Source: Meghimatium bilineatum
Taxonomy: Eukaryota > Mollusca > Gastropoda > Stylommatophora > Philomycidae
Assembly (NCBI GenBank): GCA_034231615.1
Contig: CM067304.1
Coordinates: 15,961,444-16,025,443 of the forward strand
DNA: 64,000 nucleotides
Reading direction: 5' to 3'
Each line of letters opens with the position of its first letter. Position 1 is the first letter of the stretch. The notes beneath the pieces are model-generated. The model was given only the letters and a program-made list of their open reading frames with translations. It was not told where the DNA came from and searched no databases. Made by a program: the position numbers and the translations under genes. Of the stretch, positions 49,590 to 61,489 are shown piece after piece.

Positions 49590-50040
49590 TGATGTGCTTT
49601 TGTGTCAGACGGTCAGGAGGCAGGTCAGTATAAAATTTCAAATGGACTATGAGGTCTTAAAAAATTAACACTTGATTGCTTGACCAGGCAGGTTTTATGA
49701 AGAAAGTGCATTGCCAATTTGCACTAAACCCCCTCTGACTCCTGGGATTATTTCCAAGGGAAAGGCTATGTCAGTATGCTTGGAAACAAGCAGAACTACA
49801 GGACATGCCAGAAAGTGATTTCATACACCGTCGACTATCTTAAGGTATTCCCTCTGAATTTTCTGTAAAGGTTTACTCTCTTGGCCTGAGGCACCCCAGT
49901 GGTAACCTGCTAGGCAGTTGGAATTATCTTTAGGGGTTGACTCCCTTAGCCTAAGTCGCTCCCAAGTTAACCTGTAAGGTAGCAGGTGAAAAAGTATGGC
50001 AGAAATTTTAAAAAAGAAATTTAGACAAGACATGCAGGGA
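49590..50040. other. Unassigned sequence
   Basis: Between 49830 and 49990 there are two related segments (TCTTGGCCTGAGGCACCCCA and CCTTAGCCTAAGTCGCTCCC, each followed by AACCTG), an old ~85-bp tandem duplication. Otherwise nothing is recognised. Confidence 0.45.
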
Positions 50041-50044
50041 TAAT

Positions 50045-50165
50045 GATTTTTTTCACAGGTGGTAGGCTGTCAGCCTATCCCCCAACTTTCCGTAGTTGCC
50101 TTCTACGACATACCTGAAAAGAAGACAGTGGTCCTATTTTTGCACCCTGAGCTAGAAATCCAGGC
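50045..50165 (-). mobile_element. SINE A-related head fragment
   Basis: TAGTTGCCTTCTACGACATA, GAAGACAGTGGTCCTATTTT and AGGCCCC resemble the SINE A head (TAGTCGCCTCTTACGACATG, AACAGTGTTGCTATTCTT) but form a distinct, more diverged subfamily. Confidence 0.6.
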
Positions 50166-50169
50166 CCCG

Positions 50170-52210
50170 ATTGCCACACAGACAAGATGAAAAGTATCAC
50201 ACAAAAGAAGTTAACCAATATTAATGAATAATGTGGAATTGAAACCTTAATAATGGTACATAAATTATAGATTATTTGATTCTTCTCCTTTGTTGGCGTT
50301 TGCTCTCTGATAACCAACATGAACATTTGTGTGCCTTCCACAGGGGAGCATGAGGTAAGTTGTACTGCCAACTTACATCATAGCTGCGTTATTTGCTCCT
50401 TGAGGGTCCAGAACATACAATTTCTGCATGGCTGGGGCTTTCCTAGCCTGTGACAGCCTTCCTATCTGTTGCCAGATGTATGTAGCCTCTTTGCTGTGGT
50501 GGTTTATCACCCATAGTGCTCATAGACTTTACATGCCAAAACATGTACCTAGGTGGCAGTCTCTGATGAGGCAGTAGCCAGGGATTTAGGCTTGGGTCAA
50601 CAATGCCTACTTTGCATGAGGTGTTCTGCTACTAGTGAACTTGTCTCATGCAATTAGGCGTATTGTGCCCGTGTCCATAGAGTACTGAACCTTTTCTCAT
50701 CTCTGAGCATGATTCCAGTATAGGAAAACTTGACAGTAGAGTTGGTTTGGTCCGGGTTTGTTCACCCTCTTAGCCGAGGTGTCATTCACAGACATTGTGA
50801 ACCCCATGTCCAAGTCTGAACACATATTTAGGAGCACCAGGGATTAGATGCTTGTTTGCAAGATTTTTAATTATTATTCTTCATAATGAACCAACATCAA
50901 TGTGCTCTGGGCAGAAGATAAATAATTGTTGTCCCCCCAGAAAATTTCCAAGGTTCACTGGTTAAACAAAATCCTTACTCAGCTCCACAGATGTCTAGTT
51001 CTACGAGTGTCACAATTAAATTCCTATCACTAGAACTAGTCTTAAGTTTAATAAGTTGTCAGACATTACCAAAGGATAATACTGTTATTAAAAGTAAGTG
51101 CGTTGTCCAGTGTTTGTTTTGTTTGATATCTTGTTTGTTTTTGTCTTATTGTCACTTACTTCTTTATTTTCGACTCTAAATTGTAACAGTGTTTTGTTAC
51201 TCTCACTCAGCAAGGACATCAGACATTTTCAGAACTTATCTTACCCTTCTTATGCTAAGTTCTTAGGGTTAACTCTTATCTCTTCTGAATTTCCTTTTCA
51301 GTGCTATCAATTCTGTTGAGGACTCCCGGGCCTTCTACTTTTTTCCTGACACATGAACAGTGGAAAGCTTACCACAGAATACGCCTGACACAATGCATTT
51401 TAATTTAATACATTGGCGCATCTGCCGTTTCGTCCACCGTTGTGACTTTGCAGTGTTAGATAAGTTGCGTAAAATTATAGATTTTGGTAAAGGGGGGTTA
51501 AAAGGATTATAATTAGTTTATATTTGGGGGCGGAGAAGGGTTAGAATCAGTGTTTAGAATTAATATAGCACAACGGTGGACGTAACCTAATTTTTACCAA
51601 ATAGGCCTACAAATACGGTTATTTAATTCTATCCCAGACAGAAATCATAAGCCTTATGATAATGTCACACAAATATAAAAGTAAATAGGCCTGATATAAC
51701 TAAAATAAACCCCAGTCTTAGGTTGAAAGGCATCAGAAAGATACTTTATCCCTTGCCTTATGCCTTATTGCCCTTATTCAACAATTACAAACAACACTTA
51801 CATTTACATTCCTTCAATCACAACCTAGATAAGTCATAAATAGTGTGTGCTACTTCAACAAGTCCACGTAAATTATTGTTAATTCACCGATCAAGTATGT
51901 TGTGGACGTAAGCATGCATTGTCTCATTGTATACATCTAGTTTTTTTGTTGATAATATAAGTGCGTAATTTGAGTCTGTCTATCACCTGCCTTGTCGTGC
52001 ATAGTGCAGCATCTGCATAGGCCTAACTATCGAATTGTTTTTACGTCGTTAGGCAAGTGATACAGTGCCATTGAATTTCTCCCGTGTCTGACAGAAACGA
52101 CTAGGTAGACTTATATGCAAATGCTGATAAGAATAAATGCTATTTTACACTTAGAATCCCGGGAAGACAAAGTAAACTTCTTATAGATGTTAAAACTATA
52201 GGCCTAAGTT
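50170..52210. other. Unassigned sequence
   Basis: No recognisable gene. Short ORFs at 50991-51319 have no domain. 51440-51600 has a GTCCACCGTTGTG motif and its near complement CAACGGTGGACG about 150 bp apart, a possible old inverted repeat. Confidence 0.4.
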
Positions 52211-52226
52211 CACCGGGGTCAAGTCT

Positions 52227-52330
52227 ACACACTCACCTATTTTTTTCGTTTCATCACTACTTTCCAAGACGCGGTGAACATTTTATTTAACTGGTTTCTG
52301 TAACACATTGTCAAAATGGCGCTTTGCTGT
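52227..52330 (-). promoter_or_regulatory. Candidate 5' UTR exon/promoter for the ankyrin/SOCS gene
   Basis: The minus strand has an AAATAG|GTGAGTG donor at 52226/52227 and, about 90 bp upstream, the plus strand carries AAAATGGCGCT, a YY1-type promoter motif. The orientation and a 5.7-kb gap to the 723-aa ORF make it a possible untranslated first exon. No direct proof. Confidence 0.25.
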
Positions 52331-52879
52331 GCAAGTATGTTTTTTTTCCTATAAGGAACACGTTTGTTTATTCCATATCAATTTTTCACATTTGCTCTAC
52401 AATATGGATGTGTAGTTTTGCATATTTTGACACTATACAAGATTATTTTATAAGTACATATTGCTATAGTGATGATATGTATGAATACCAGACTACCTAG
52501 GGCAGGCAGCCTGAGCCTGTAATTGTAATTTAATTTATTATTTAATTATTTTATTCTGCTGTTTAGGCCTAGACAATAATAAATTAAATGTAAATAAATA
52601 CGTTAACGCGTTATTTTAATAAAATTATTATAATTTGTAGGGGTCTATCTATAGTTTAAATTATAAACTGGCGTTAAAGCTAAAACATTTTTGTCGCATC
52701 GTCTGATTCTGAATGCCCAAGAATCTGCCAGAAAAAACCGATTAGACACTAGACAGCACTACTACTAGTACTAGACACTACTAGGCCCCAGTTTTAGCAT
52801 ATGAAAATGCACCCTCCTGCTTACACTGTAACACTACTGAATAACACACTGCATCATCATAGTCGTTTGACTTTTTGTA

Positions 52880-55275
52880 GGTACTTGGACAAAATTGTCA
52901 AAATAATGCTACATCATTAAAAATACTACTATAGTTAATAGTTAGATAGCCCTTGAAAATTGCAATTCAACAATACCTCAACCAAGTCTGTACGCCAATC
53001 CTGAAAAAAGTTATGAGTTTTTTTGAATTAATTTGACATCAGAATAATTTACATTAAACATATCAATCAATAAACCCGTAACCCTTCAGGGTCGTAGGGG
53101 TACCACATTGGTCATTGGATGCCTCAGCACAAAGAGTCCTCCAGCGAATTCTATCCTCAGCGATGCGGAAATATCTTGCCCTGTCCATTCCTTGATGTTG
53201 TCTGTCCATGCCTTTATTTGACCTCTACTTCTTCCACCCTCGACAGTTCCCTGCAGTATTGTTTTTGACAAGGAATCGGGCCTGCATACATGTCCGAACC
53301 ATGCTAGTTTTCGTTGTTTCACTATTGAAAGCAATGGCTCCTGAACACCTGCACACATCTCTACTTTATTTCTTACGTACTTATTGGCCTTATGTTCCCT
53401 ATAGGAAATTCGTAGAATTCGCCTGTAGCATTTGTACTCGAAAGCCTGTAATCTTCTCTCCATGTCGCAGTGAGTGTCCAACTCTCACAACAGAAAGCAC
53501 CAGCGAGTTATACAGTTTGATTTTCACTCCAACACTGATACTTTTAGTTCTGCTTTGCATTTACCATCGCTGCATATACTGGATCTGAGGTATTTGAAGG
53601 TATTCAGCACCTCAAGGTTATGTCCATTCATCATGATATTAGTCTGGTTTTCTATGTCTCTGCTGTTTACCAAGATTTTGCTTTTATCTGTAATGATTTC
53701 CATTTCGTACTTGCTGGTAACTTTTTTCAACTTTGCTGTTAATTCTTGCAATGATTTTTCTGACCCAGCTATAAGATCAATATCATCAGCGAAATGCAAG
53801 TTGCAAATAGGGCGACCTCCGATCGATATAGACGTGTTGTAATCATGTAATGTCTCTTGTATGATATGCTCTAAGTATATGTTGAAAAGTACAGGGGACA
53901 TGTATCCCTGTCGAACTCCCACATTTGTTTTGAAGAACTCTCCAATTGTATTGTTTGACAAGACAGCACTATTTGCATTTTTGTACAGAGCTTCAATAAT
54001 GTCTATAATTGTGATGTCAAAATTAAATTGCCTCAGTATGTACCACAGACCATCATACCAAACACGGTCAAAGGCCTTTGTAAAGTCAATGAATTGTGGT
54101 ATAGATTACATTGGTGCTGGATATGTTTTTTGATTAGTGTTCGTATGTTAAATATTTGTTCAACAGTGCTTTCTGTTTGCTCTGAAGCCAGCTTGTTCTT
54201 TTGTAATTATTTCTTCAGACTTGTGTTTGATTCTGTTAAGTAGTATTTTGAGCATCACTTTACTGGGGTGTGTTATAAGGCTAATTGTTCTGTAATTTGT
54301 ACACACTTTCAAATTTCCTTTCTTGGGAATTGGTATGATTAGTGATTGTGTCCAATCAGTGGGCCATATTTTTGTGCTCCATATATTTTGGTCATAATAT
54401 TTACCACATTAATGCCCCCGTATTTCAACAATTCTGCTGGAATGTTGTGTACACCAGGTGACTTCCCTCCTTTCATTGTTCATATGGCCTCTTTGATTTC
54501 ATCTATTAGAATTTCTGCATTTCCTATTTCTCTGTTGTTTAGTTCAGAATTCTGTAATATCGTGTAGTCAGGATTGCACTTGCAGTTATACAGTTCCTTG
54601 CAATACTCTGTCCATCTTTTCACTATATCTGTTGTTTCATTGAGTATCTTTCCGTGTTTGTCTTGTATTGTAGATATCTTTGGTCTATTTGGCTGTGTTA
54701 TTTTTCTTAATGTGTCGTATGCTACCTTACTGTTTCCACGTTTAATACCTTCATTTATGGTTTCGCATTGTTCCTCTAGTCACACTTCTTGTGCTTGTTT
54801 CATTTTCCTTCTTATGTTTTTGTTTATTTTGCTATATTGTCCTGACATTTTAGGGGCATCTTTCTTAATCTTTTTCATTTCCCTCTGTTCGTCGCACAAT
54901 TTCAGTATGTCATCTGTTCCAAAGGTTTGTGTGTTATTTTTCTTGCCCCTAGTATTTCTGTTGCTGATTCTAATGAAAAATATAGGAAAATATAAATAAA
55001 ACTTGTGACCACAAAATGTAACTGAGCTGACAATTTCTAAATTATCTTAGTCATTTTCAATAATACTACACACAAACTATACATTTTTGTGTTTGTGAAG
55101 ACAAGATGCTTATGTTGCTGAAAAGTAAAAGTGTGACTGATACTAAGGTAGCCATTGAAAATTGCAATTCAATGATACCCCAACCAAGTCTGTACCTCAA
55201 TCCTGAAAAAAAAGTTAGGAATTTTTTCCTAAGTAATTTAACATCAAAATAATGTACATGAAACATAGGAAAAAT
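52880..55275. repeat. Repeat X copy split by a LINE, plus a partial second copy
   Basis: 52880-53050 and 54985-55120 are the two halves of the same repeat seen intact at 19925-20245. 55140-55275 is a further partial copy (GTAGCCATTGAAAATTGCAA, CCAACCAAGTCTGTACC). Confidence 0.82.
53056..54975 (-). mobile_element. RTE-like LINE, reverse transcriptase to 3' end (~1.9 kb)
   Basis: Minus strand: FDRVWYDGLWYILRQFNFDI (RT), VGVRQGYMSPVLFNIYLEHI, ICNLHFADDIDLIAGSEKSL (catalytic FADD) and NTFKYLRSSICSDGKC, then after a frame change FEYKCYRRILRISYREHKAN and QRKLAWFGHVCRPDSLSKTI. The 3' end GGGTTACGGGTTTATTGATT is next to repeat X. The endonuclease is absent, so the copy is 5'-truncated. It has several stops in the upstream half. 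Confidence 0.92.
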
Positions 55276-55559
55276 TGGAACTTTTCTAGAATGCGGGTCC
55301 CACTAATTTAACAAAACGGATTTTTACAATTTACGTAGCGAAATATTTCACAGTAAGGGGAGAGAACTTGTACCAGAAATTAGTTATAGCAGACAGTGTA
55401 TGCTTCAGGAAAATAGTTGTAGTAGACAGTGAATGCAGTAGTGTTTCGTTATTTTGGGGGGGGGGGTGTTTCGTTCTTTTGAAAAGACGGGAGGGAGTAA
55501 ATGTTTCGTTATGCAGGGGGTCAGTAGCTCTTTATATCCTCAAGGATTGCTTTAAATTG

Positions 55560-55865
55560 GTCCTTTCCAGCTGGTAATCTTGTATGCCACATAAACTCGG
55601 CCACGTAAGTTTTGAGGTATTGTCCAGCTGTTCTGCAATGTTTTTTATTTCTTCATTTTGTGCTACTCCACATGCAACCATTTTCAAGTGTACCCCTGTT
55701 TCTGGATCAATTAAATTGTATCTGTGGTTTACTCGATAATGCTCAAAGTTTGCTGCTTCGATATCAGCACTCTTGTAGCCTTTCCATGGGTTGGAGTAGA
55801 TTGTAAGATTGTGTAGAATTTCTGTTCAGCACTGGCACCAAAAAGACTTCGCCCATTTCCAGAAA
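55560..55865 (-). mobile_element. Merlin / ISXO2-like transposase fragment
   Basis: Minus strand: GEVFLVPVLNR, then in the next frame LTIYSNPWKGYKSADIEAAN, FEHYRVNHRYNLIDPETGVH and LKMVACGVAQNEEIKNIAEQ. The order VFLVPV, S-x-x-W-x-x-Y, VNH-x-x-x-x-x-DP-x-TGVHT is the signature of ISXO2-like DDE transposases (Merlin superfamily). At least one frameshift lies between the first two blocks. The residue after GVH is L instead of the usual T. Confidence 0.82.
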
Positions 55866-56010
55866 GCCAGTAGGTGAAATGAGTGTTCATGAAAATCTGC
55901 TCTAGATATTATGCAAGAACTCAAGAAAATTAGAAAATGTATCAGTGATTAGAACTTACATACATTTTGAAACACACTTCTATCCAGATAGAAACCAAAA
56001 TGCAAATAAT
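55866..56010. other. Unassigned, possibly LINE debris
   Basis: A plus-strand frame at 55960-56015 resembles other LINE fragments (TYILKHTSIQIETKMQIIN, cf. 11400), but it is too short to be sure. Confidence 0.35.
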
Positions 56011-56014
56011 AAAT

Positions 56015-58812
56015 TAAGTTCCCCATCAAGGCCAGCTCCTTGGCATGGAGATGGGGCGTAGTCCAGCCAGCAGAGGCTGGAAACTAAGACTGGCCGGGCC
56101 CTCCCACATTCGGGCAGGACCACAGTCTTGCCTAGCAAGTAAAGGTGCTGAAGTCAGCGACATTTGGCCAGAAGGCGAACCGAAACAATAAGAATGTCAT
56201 GCATTATCGCACATGAATGTCTATATCTGCATTACCCCGTTATGGTGCTAACCCTGTGACAACTCACCAGGCAGGAGTAGCACCGGGCCCTATGCCTCGA
56301 AAGGGCCCACCCCATACAACTGGAGATCCTCTTTGATTGCCTTGTGGAGCCAAGAGGCACAAGAGTAATATCACTGACCAACAAATATTACCAACCAATG
56401 AGACACCACTTACTGGAATGCTGAGGGTGTAAATATAAAAAAAGATGGCTTTAGCAAGAAATTAGAATTAGAAAACCCCCTTCTTAAGGAACTGGTCAGC
56501 ATTTGTTGCATACAAGAGACACATCTCAGCAAAGATGTAGCCTTTAAAATTGCAGGTTATCAGTGCTTTAGAGCTGATCGAATAGACAGAAGAAAAGGAG
56601 GTATACTAACTCTAATATCAGGTCCTTCAACTAAAGACCAAGACACAGACTTCAACCTACTAAATTATTATTGTTCAAATGACCAGTCCCTTTCCCTGGA
56701 CACAATACCGTACAGAGGAAGACTGATAGTATGTGGAGATTTTAATAGTCACAAAGCTGGGGTTATGACCACATGGATAAAAGAGGAGAACTTGAAAGCT
56801 GGCAAGATGATAAATGTCTTCTATTGCTTAATAAGCCAAAAGATCCTCCTACATACTACTCAAGAGCATGGCAAACCACTTCCACGCCAGACTTGGCATT
56901 GTACTCAGCAGACCTAAACTGGGAAATCAATAGAACAGTGGGGAAGCAACTTGGAGGTAGCGACCATCGACCAGTCCTCCTTAGTATTAAAAATGAACTC
57001 ACAGGAAATGCATGTAGCCTTCCAAGATGGAATTATAAAAAAGCAAATTGGGGACTATTTAAACACCGCAGTAGTGTTTTAGCTGGACAAATAGACATGG
57101 AAGGAAAAGACATAAACACCATAGTCAAAGAATTCAATAAATGTATTCATCAAGCTGCCAAGGAAGCAATACCAAGAGGAGCACGCAAACAATACAAGCC
57201 ATACTGGAGTGAACAACTAGAACTGCTGCAAGAAGAATTAGAAAAAGCACGGACGGAAGTGGAAAATAACCCAAGCCAGGAACATCAAAACAAACATCAA
57301 CACGCAAAAGCTAAATTCCAAAGAGCCAAACTAGAAGCTAGAAGAAAGAGCTGGAAAGAGAAAACAGAATCCTTAAATTTTGAAAAGGATGGAAGAAAAC
57401 TGTGGAAACTGGTCAAACAACTAAATGATGAGGGAACAGGAAGAAGCACAAACATAACACTTGTACAGAATGGCAAAATTATTACAGGAAAGCAAGCAGT
57501 AGATAATTTTGCTAGGATATTTGCTCAAGACTGCAATATTGAAATTAGTCCAGAGAAACAGCATACAGTGCGGAGCGACCAAAAAAATAAAAAGGAACAT
57601 GCTCAGACTAGAATCAGTGATGAAAACAGCGCAGATGAAATTATGGATACATTGTTCACATATAGTGAATTGGAATTAGCGGTCTCTAAACTAAAGCTAA
57701 ATAAGTCCCCAGGTATTGATGAAATATCAAATGAAATGATAAAGAATCTAGGAACAACAGCCAGAAGGAAACTATTGGACATCCTAAATATTAGCTGGAC
57801 TACTGGGAAAATACCACAAATCTGGAGAGAATCAATTATAGTACTGTTGCTTAAACCTGGAAAAGATGGAACAACACCAACTAGCTACAGACCAATTAGT
57901 CTTACAAGTTGCCTGTGCAAAACAATGGAGCGCATCATAAACCTAAGACTAAAATTTCACCTGGAAAGTAGAAAATTCCTTGCACCACAGCAGGCAGGTT
58001 TCAGGCAATGCTACTCCACACAGGATCAACCCACATACCTCTCACAGGAAATTGAGGATGCTTTCCAAGACAAAAAAATCAGTTTTAGTGGCATGGATTG
58101 ATTTACAGAAGGCCTTTGATAAAGTATGGAAAGAAGGATTGCTTCAAAAAATGAGAAACTACAAGATATGTGGAAATATGTATAGATGGACAAAAGCCTT
58201 TCTTCACAATAGAAGAGCCAGAGTACAAGTAAATGGCAAAAAAAGTAGGAAAGTATTACTACGCCATGGAGTGCCTCAGGGAGGAGTTCTATCACCCACT
58301 CTTTTTCTCATATTTATCAATGATCTAATTAAAGAAATACCCTGTGGAACTAAAGCAGCACTATATGCAGATGACTTGGTTCTATGGTGCACACATGAGA
58401 GCGCCATTGTTGCCACAAAAATGCTTCAGAGAGCCATGGACATTTTGACTAATTGGGCTGACAAATGGTGTGTAAGTATCAATATAGAGAAGTCAGCAAC
58501 AACCCTTTTTACACTTTCACCAAAAAAAGAGCAGGAAACATCTATGTAAATAAAACTGTCTTAAAGGTAGATGACCAACCCACATATCTTGGTGTAACAT
58601 TTGATGCCAAAATGACATGGAAACATCATATCAGCAAAGCAGAAACAAAGGCTAGAAGGAAGATAACTATACTAAGAAAACTGAGTGGGACAACCTGGGG
58701 AGCTAATGAAAGAATTCTTAAAAATGTATACCAACAAGCCATTCGACCACACTTGGAATATGGTTCTACAGCATGGAGTTCATCATCAAACACTACACTA
58801 CAAAACCTAGGT
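56015..58812 (+). mobile_element. I-type (Nimb-like) LINE: 5' region, endonuclease, reverse transcriptase (~2.8 kb)
   Basis: The 5' region 56015-56390 is GC-richer and non-coding. The endonuclease follows: NAEGVNIKKDGF, ISICCIQETHLSKDVAFKIA-like block (catalytic Glu), RADRIDRRKGGILTLI, VCGDFNSHK (GDFN) and GSDHRPVLL (SDH). RT: LNKSPGIDEISNEMIKNLGT, SYRPISLTSCLCKTMERIIN, IDLQKAFDKVWKEGLLQKMR, GVPQGGVLSPTLFLIFINDL and ALYADDLVLW (YADD). Then PTYLGVTFDAKMTWKHHISK. Frameshifts occur near 56755, 58080 and 58540, and perhaps one more in the endonuclease. It ends abruptly after IRPHLEYGSTAWSSSSNTTL, before RNase H. This is the most complete LINE in the window. Confidence 0.93.
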
Positions 58813-59730
58813 GTGCATTTACTGGTAAGTAGAGATTTTATTTCTGCTGTATTCCCCCCAATCCCAATATACATATAATTATTGGTAGCATAGTCATGTT
58901 CTAGGAATAATAGTTGAGCAATTTGTGAAACAAATTAGTAACAAGAGTAAAGTGTAGGGCCTAAGTCAGATTTTGTGATTATGAGCTTCATTTCAATGTC
59001 CTGAAGCCAGGAAAACTATGCGAACCCACCCCCCTCCCCTGGGATTGCATATTCCCTCAGATCATCCATGGACCGCTTGTCTGCCATCACATTTATGAAA
59101 TTATAATTATCAATAACAATTTTATAAAAAGAAAAAGCTGATGTTCACTATGAAGTTTTGATAGGTAGGTGCCAACCAGGATCATTAAGCCCTAGTTATT
59201 TATTACCATCATAGCCATAGTGATGACTGCAATTACACAACATGCTTAGTGCCGTACACAATAGTCTGACAATATTATTCTATACTGTATGCCTAAGTAA
59301 ATTATAGGCCTAGTGATCAGTCTAAATAATATATTTATTATACCCTAAATCTAATGGTCAAACATAAATACATATTTAAATACGTTGTAATGTAGAAATC
59401 TGACACTGCAAAAATAGTAAATAGAACGGCCATAATGACTAATGACAACAAGGTTGTGAACATAACATTTACATATAATATCGAGGTCTTTAAAAAATAA
59501 TGTTCATCATCTTTCAGCATTGTCTAATATTCTTATAAGTTAAACATATCAACATAAAAATGGTCAAAGATCGTAATGAAAACTATTCACAAACGGGCAT
59601 AGAAATTACAAGTTAATACAATGGTTAAAACTTACCTATAATGCAAAATAGAACATGGGTGATTTAAGCACAAAATAGCGTGTAAAATATTATTTTCATC
59701 TTCTCATAAGGTTAAACATTTTTAATAGTG

Positions 59731-59763
<33 letters not shown>

Positions 59764-60440
59764 AAAATGGTCAAAGAGCTTAAAAAAAACTACACTCATC
59801 TAAAAGACTACTTAGCTATATGCTATGAGCACACAATTTGGAATTACTTCAATGAAACATAATATTTCCGAAAACATTGATGTTTGGCAAATATGGCAGA
59901 TCATGAATCATCCACTCTTTTCTATGTAAAAACACAATTCTTGAAATTTCTTGAAAACCCCAGTCTCTACAGAATCTCCCTTATTAAAAGTGTATTCAAG
60001 ATATTTATAACAATAGCGAAAAATCTATGACTCGTTCCGACCCGGATGTCGGAGTACTTAGTGTTAGTATATGCCTACAGGTCTAAGCCTACTTCTAGTA
60101 CTAGTTAGACTAACTCAGTTAAGTAGTACTAGACTAGTAAAACTAATTTACTACAAACTTTAAACACAGTGTGTGAAACACATCCACCCATCTGATGTGG
60201 GGCCCAATAATAATATTAATTTATTAGGCTTAGGCGTAGCCTAGTGCTTAGGTCTATATACCTATTGATAATGCCTAGCCCTAATAATATATAAATTATT
60301 GAACAGAACAAAACATTTTGTGTGTTTTTCTAGTTTACCATGAATGTAGTACATTGTTATTGTAGTGTAGACCTAAATATTGTAAACACGTTTTTACAAG
60401 TTAAACTAAAGTTATAGATTTGTTAAAGTTATAGACTCGT
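58813..60440. other. Unassigned AT-rich sequence
   Basis: 59515-59800 holds two diverged copies of an ATAAAAATGGTCAAAG-containing segment also seen near 20550, so it is probably part of the repeat X family, plus a short (TA)n at 59738-59762. No gene recognised. Confidence 0.45.
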
Positions 60441-60497
60441 TGTCACAGCTGTCTGTGGCCTATGTTGATAGCGACGTAAGATGGCGGAAGAAAGGTC
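60440..60497 (+). promoter_or_regulatory. Candidate promoter/start site with YY1-type motif
   Basis: GCGACGTAAG (CRE-like) is followed by ATGGCGGAAGAAAG at 60481 and then GTCAAG, a possible donor. AAGATGGCGG is the classic YY1 motif at animal start sites. No coding continuation was found before the LINE at 60638. Confidence 0.3.
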
Positions 60498-60637
60498 AAG
60501 AATGCGTTACTGTGGTTATCTCTGAACTTGGTGATCAGCGTATAAAGTATGAGAACCAGTTCTCTCATACCGCTGGCTTACTATGCTTAATATACTAGTA
60601 ATAATATAAAACATGGACTGTTAAACATAAAATATGG

Positions 60638-61247
60638 ACGTCATGTGAGGAAACTCAATCACTTTCACACAACTTGTCTCAGAAAAGCTATGAACATCAG
60701 ATGGCAAGACAAGATTCCAGATACCACCGTCCTTGACAGATCTGGTATCCCCAGCATTGACACTATCCTGATGCAGACACAGATTTGTTGGGCAGGTTAT
60801 TTGATACATATGCCAGACTATCGCCTGCCAAAAATACTTCTCTATGGTGAGCTGGAGAAGGGTAAACGATCTCAAGGTGGCCAAAAGAAGTGCTACAAGG
60901 ACCCGTTAAAGACCTCACTGAAAGCTTTTGAGAAAGATCAAGACACATGGGAAGAACTTGCACAAAATAGATCTGCATGGTGCTCTACATTAAAAAAGAG
61001 CGCATCATCTTATGAAAAGAAGAGAAATGCTGCAGCCCAACAGCGGAGAGTAGCTAGAAAGTCATGGATATACCAAAATCCGCCTACAGTGATCATTCCA
61101 TGTCCGAACTGTCGAAGAACATTTACAGCTCGAATAGGCCTCATTAGCCATCTACGAACTATTATGCATGGTCATAATTCTAACTGAATTTTCAAAAGTG
61201 GATGTAAAAAATGGTCGTCATCACTTGTGATGGACGAACACACACAC
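60638..61247 (+). mobile_element. Zinc-finger-tailed LINE, 3' end, 9-bp target duplication
   Basis: Flanked by AAAATATGG at 60629-60637 and 61248-61256. It encodes KLNHFHTTCLRKAMNIRWQD, ILMQTQICWAGYLIHMPDYR and ELEKGKRSQGGQKKCYKDPL, and uninterrupted into the finger CPNCRRTFTARIGLISHLRT and a stop. The C-terminal 180 codons are open, so this copy is recent. Confidence 0.95.
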
Positions 61248-61334
61248 AAAATATGGTTAGTCGCCTACACTTTAGATGTCCACTATACAGTGGAAGTGGT
61301 AAAAACATTTAATTTATTAGTTACCAATGCTGAA

Positions 61335-61485
61335 ATTGGGTGTGTTGTGCCATTGGTGCACATAAAACATCAACACGCCACATTTTCTGTTCTCTGGACT
61401 ATATCTTGCTGGAAATCTAGTTGGACCATTGTCCAGTTAGAAAGGGAGATCTAGTGTGAGTTTGAGAATGGGCGCCAAAAAAGGC
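61335..61485 (+). mobile_element. SINE B copy, diverged
   Basis: GTGCCATTGGTGCACATAAA, TTCTCTGGACTATATCTTGC, GGAAATCTAGTTGGACC and GTGAGTTTGAGAATGGGCGC are recognisable. Confidence 0.82.
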
Positions 61486-61489
61486 AGGC

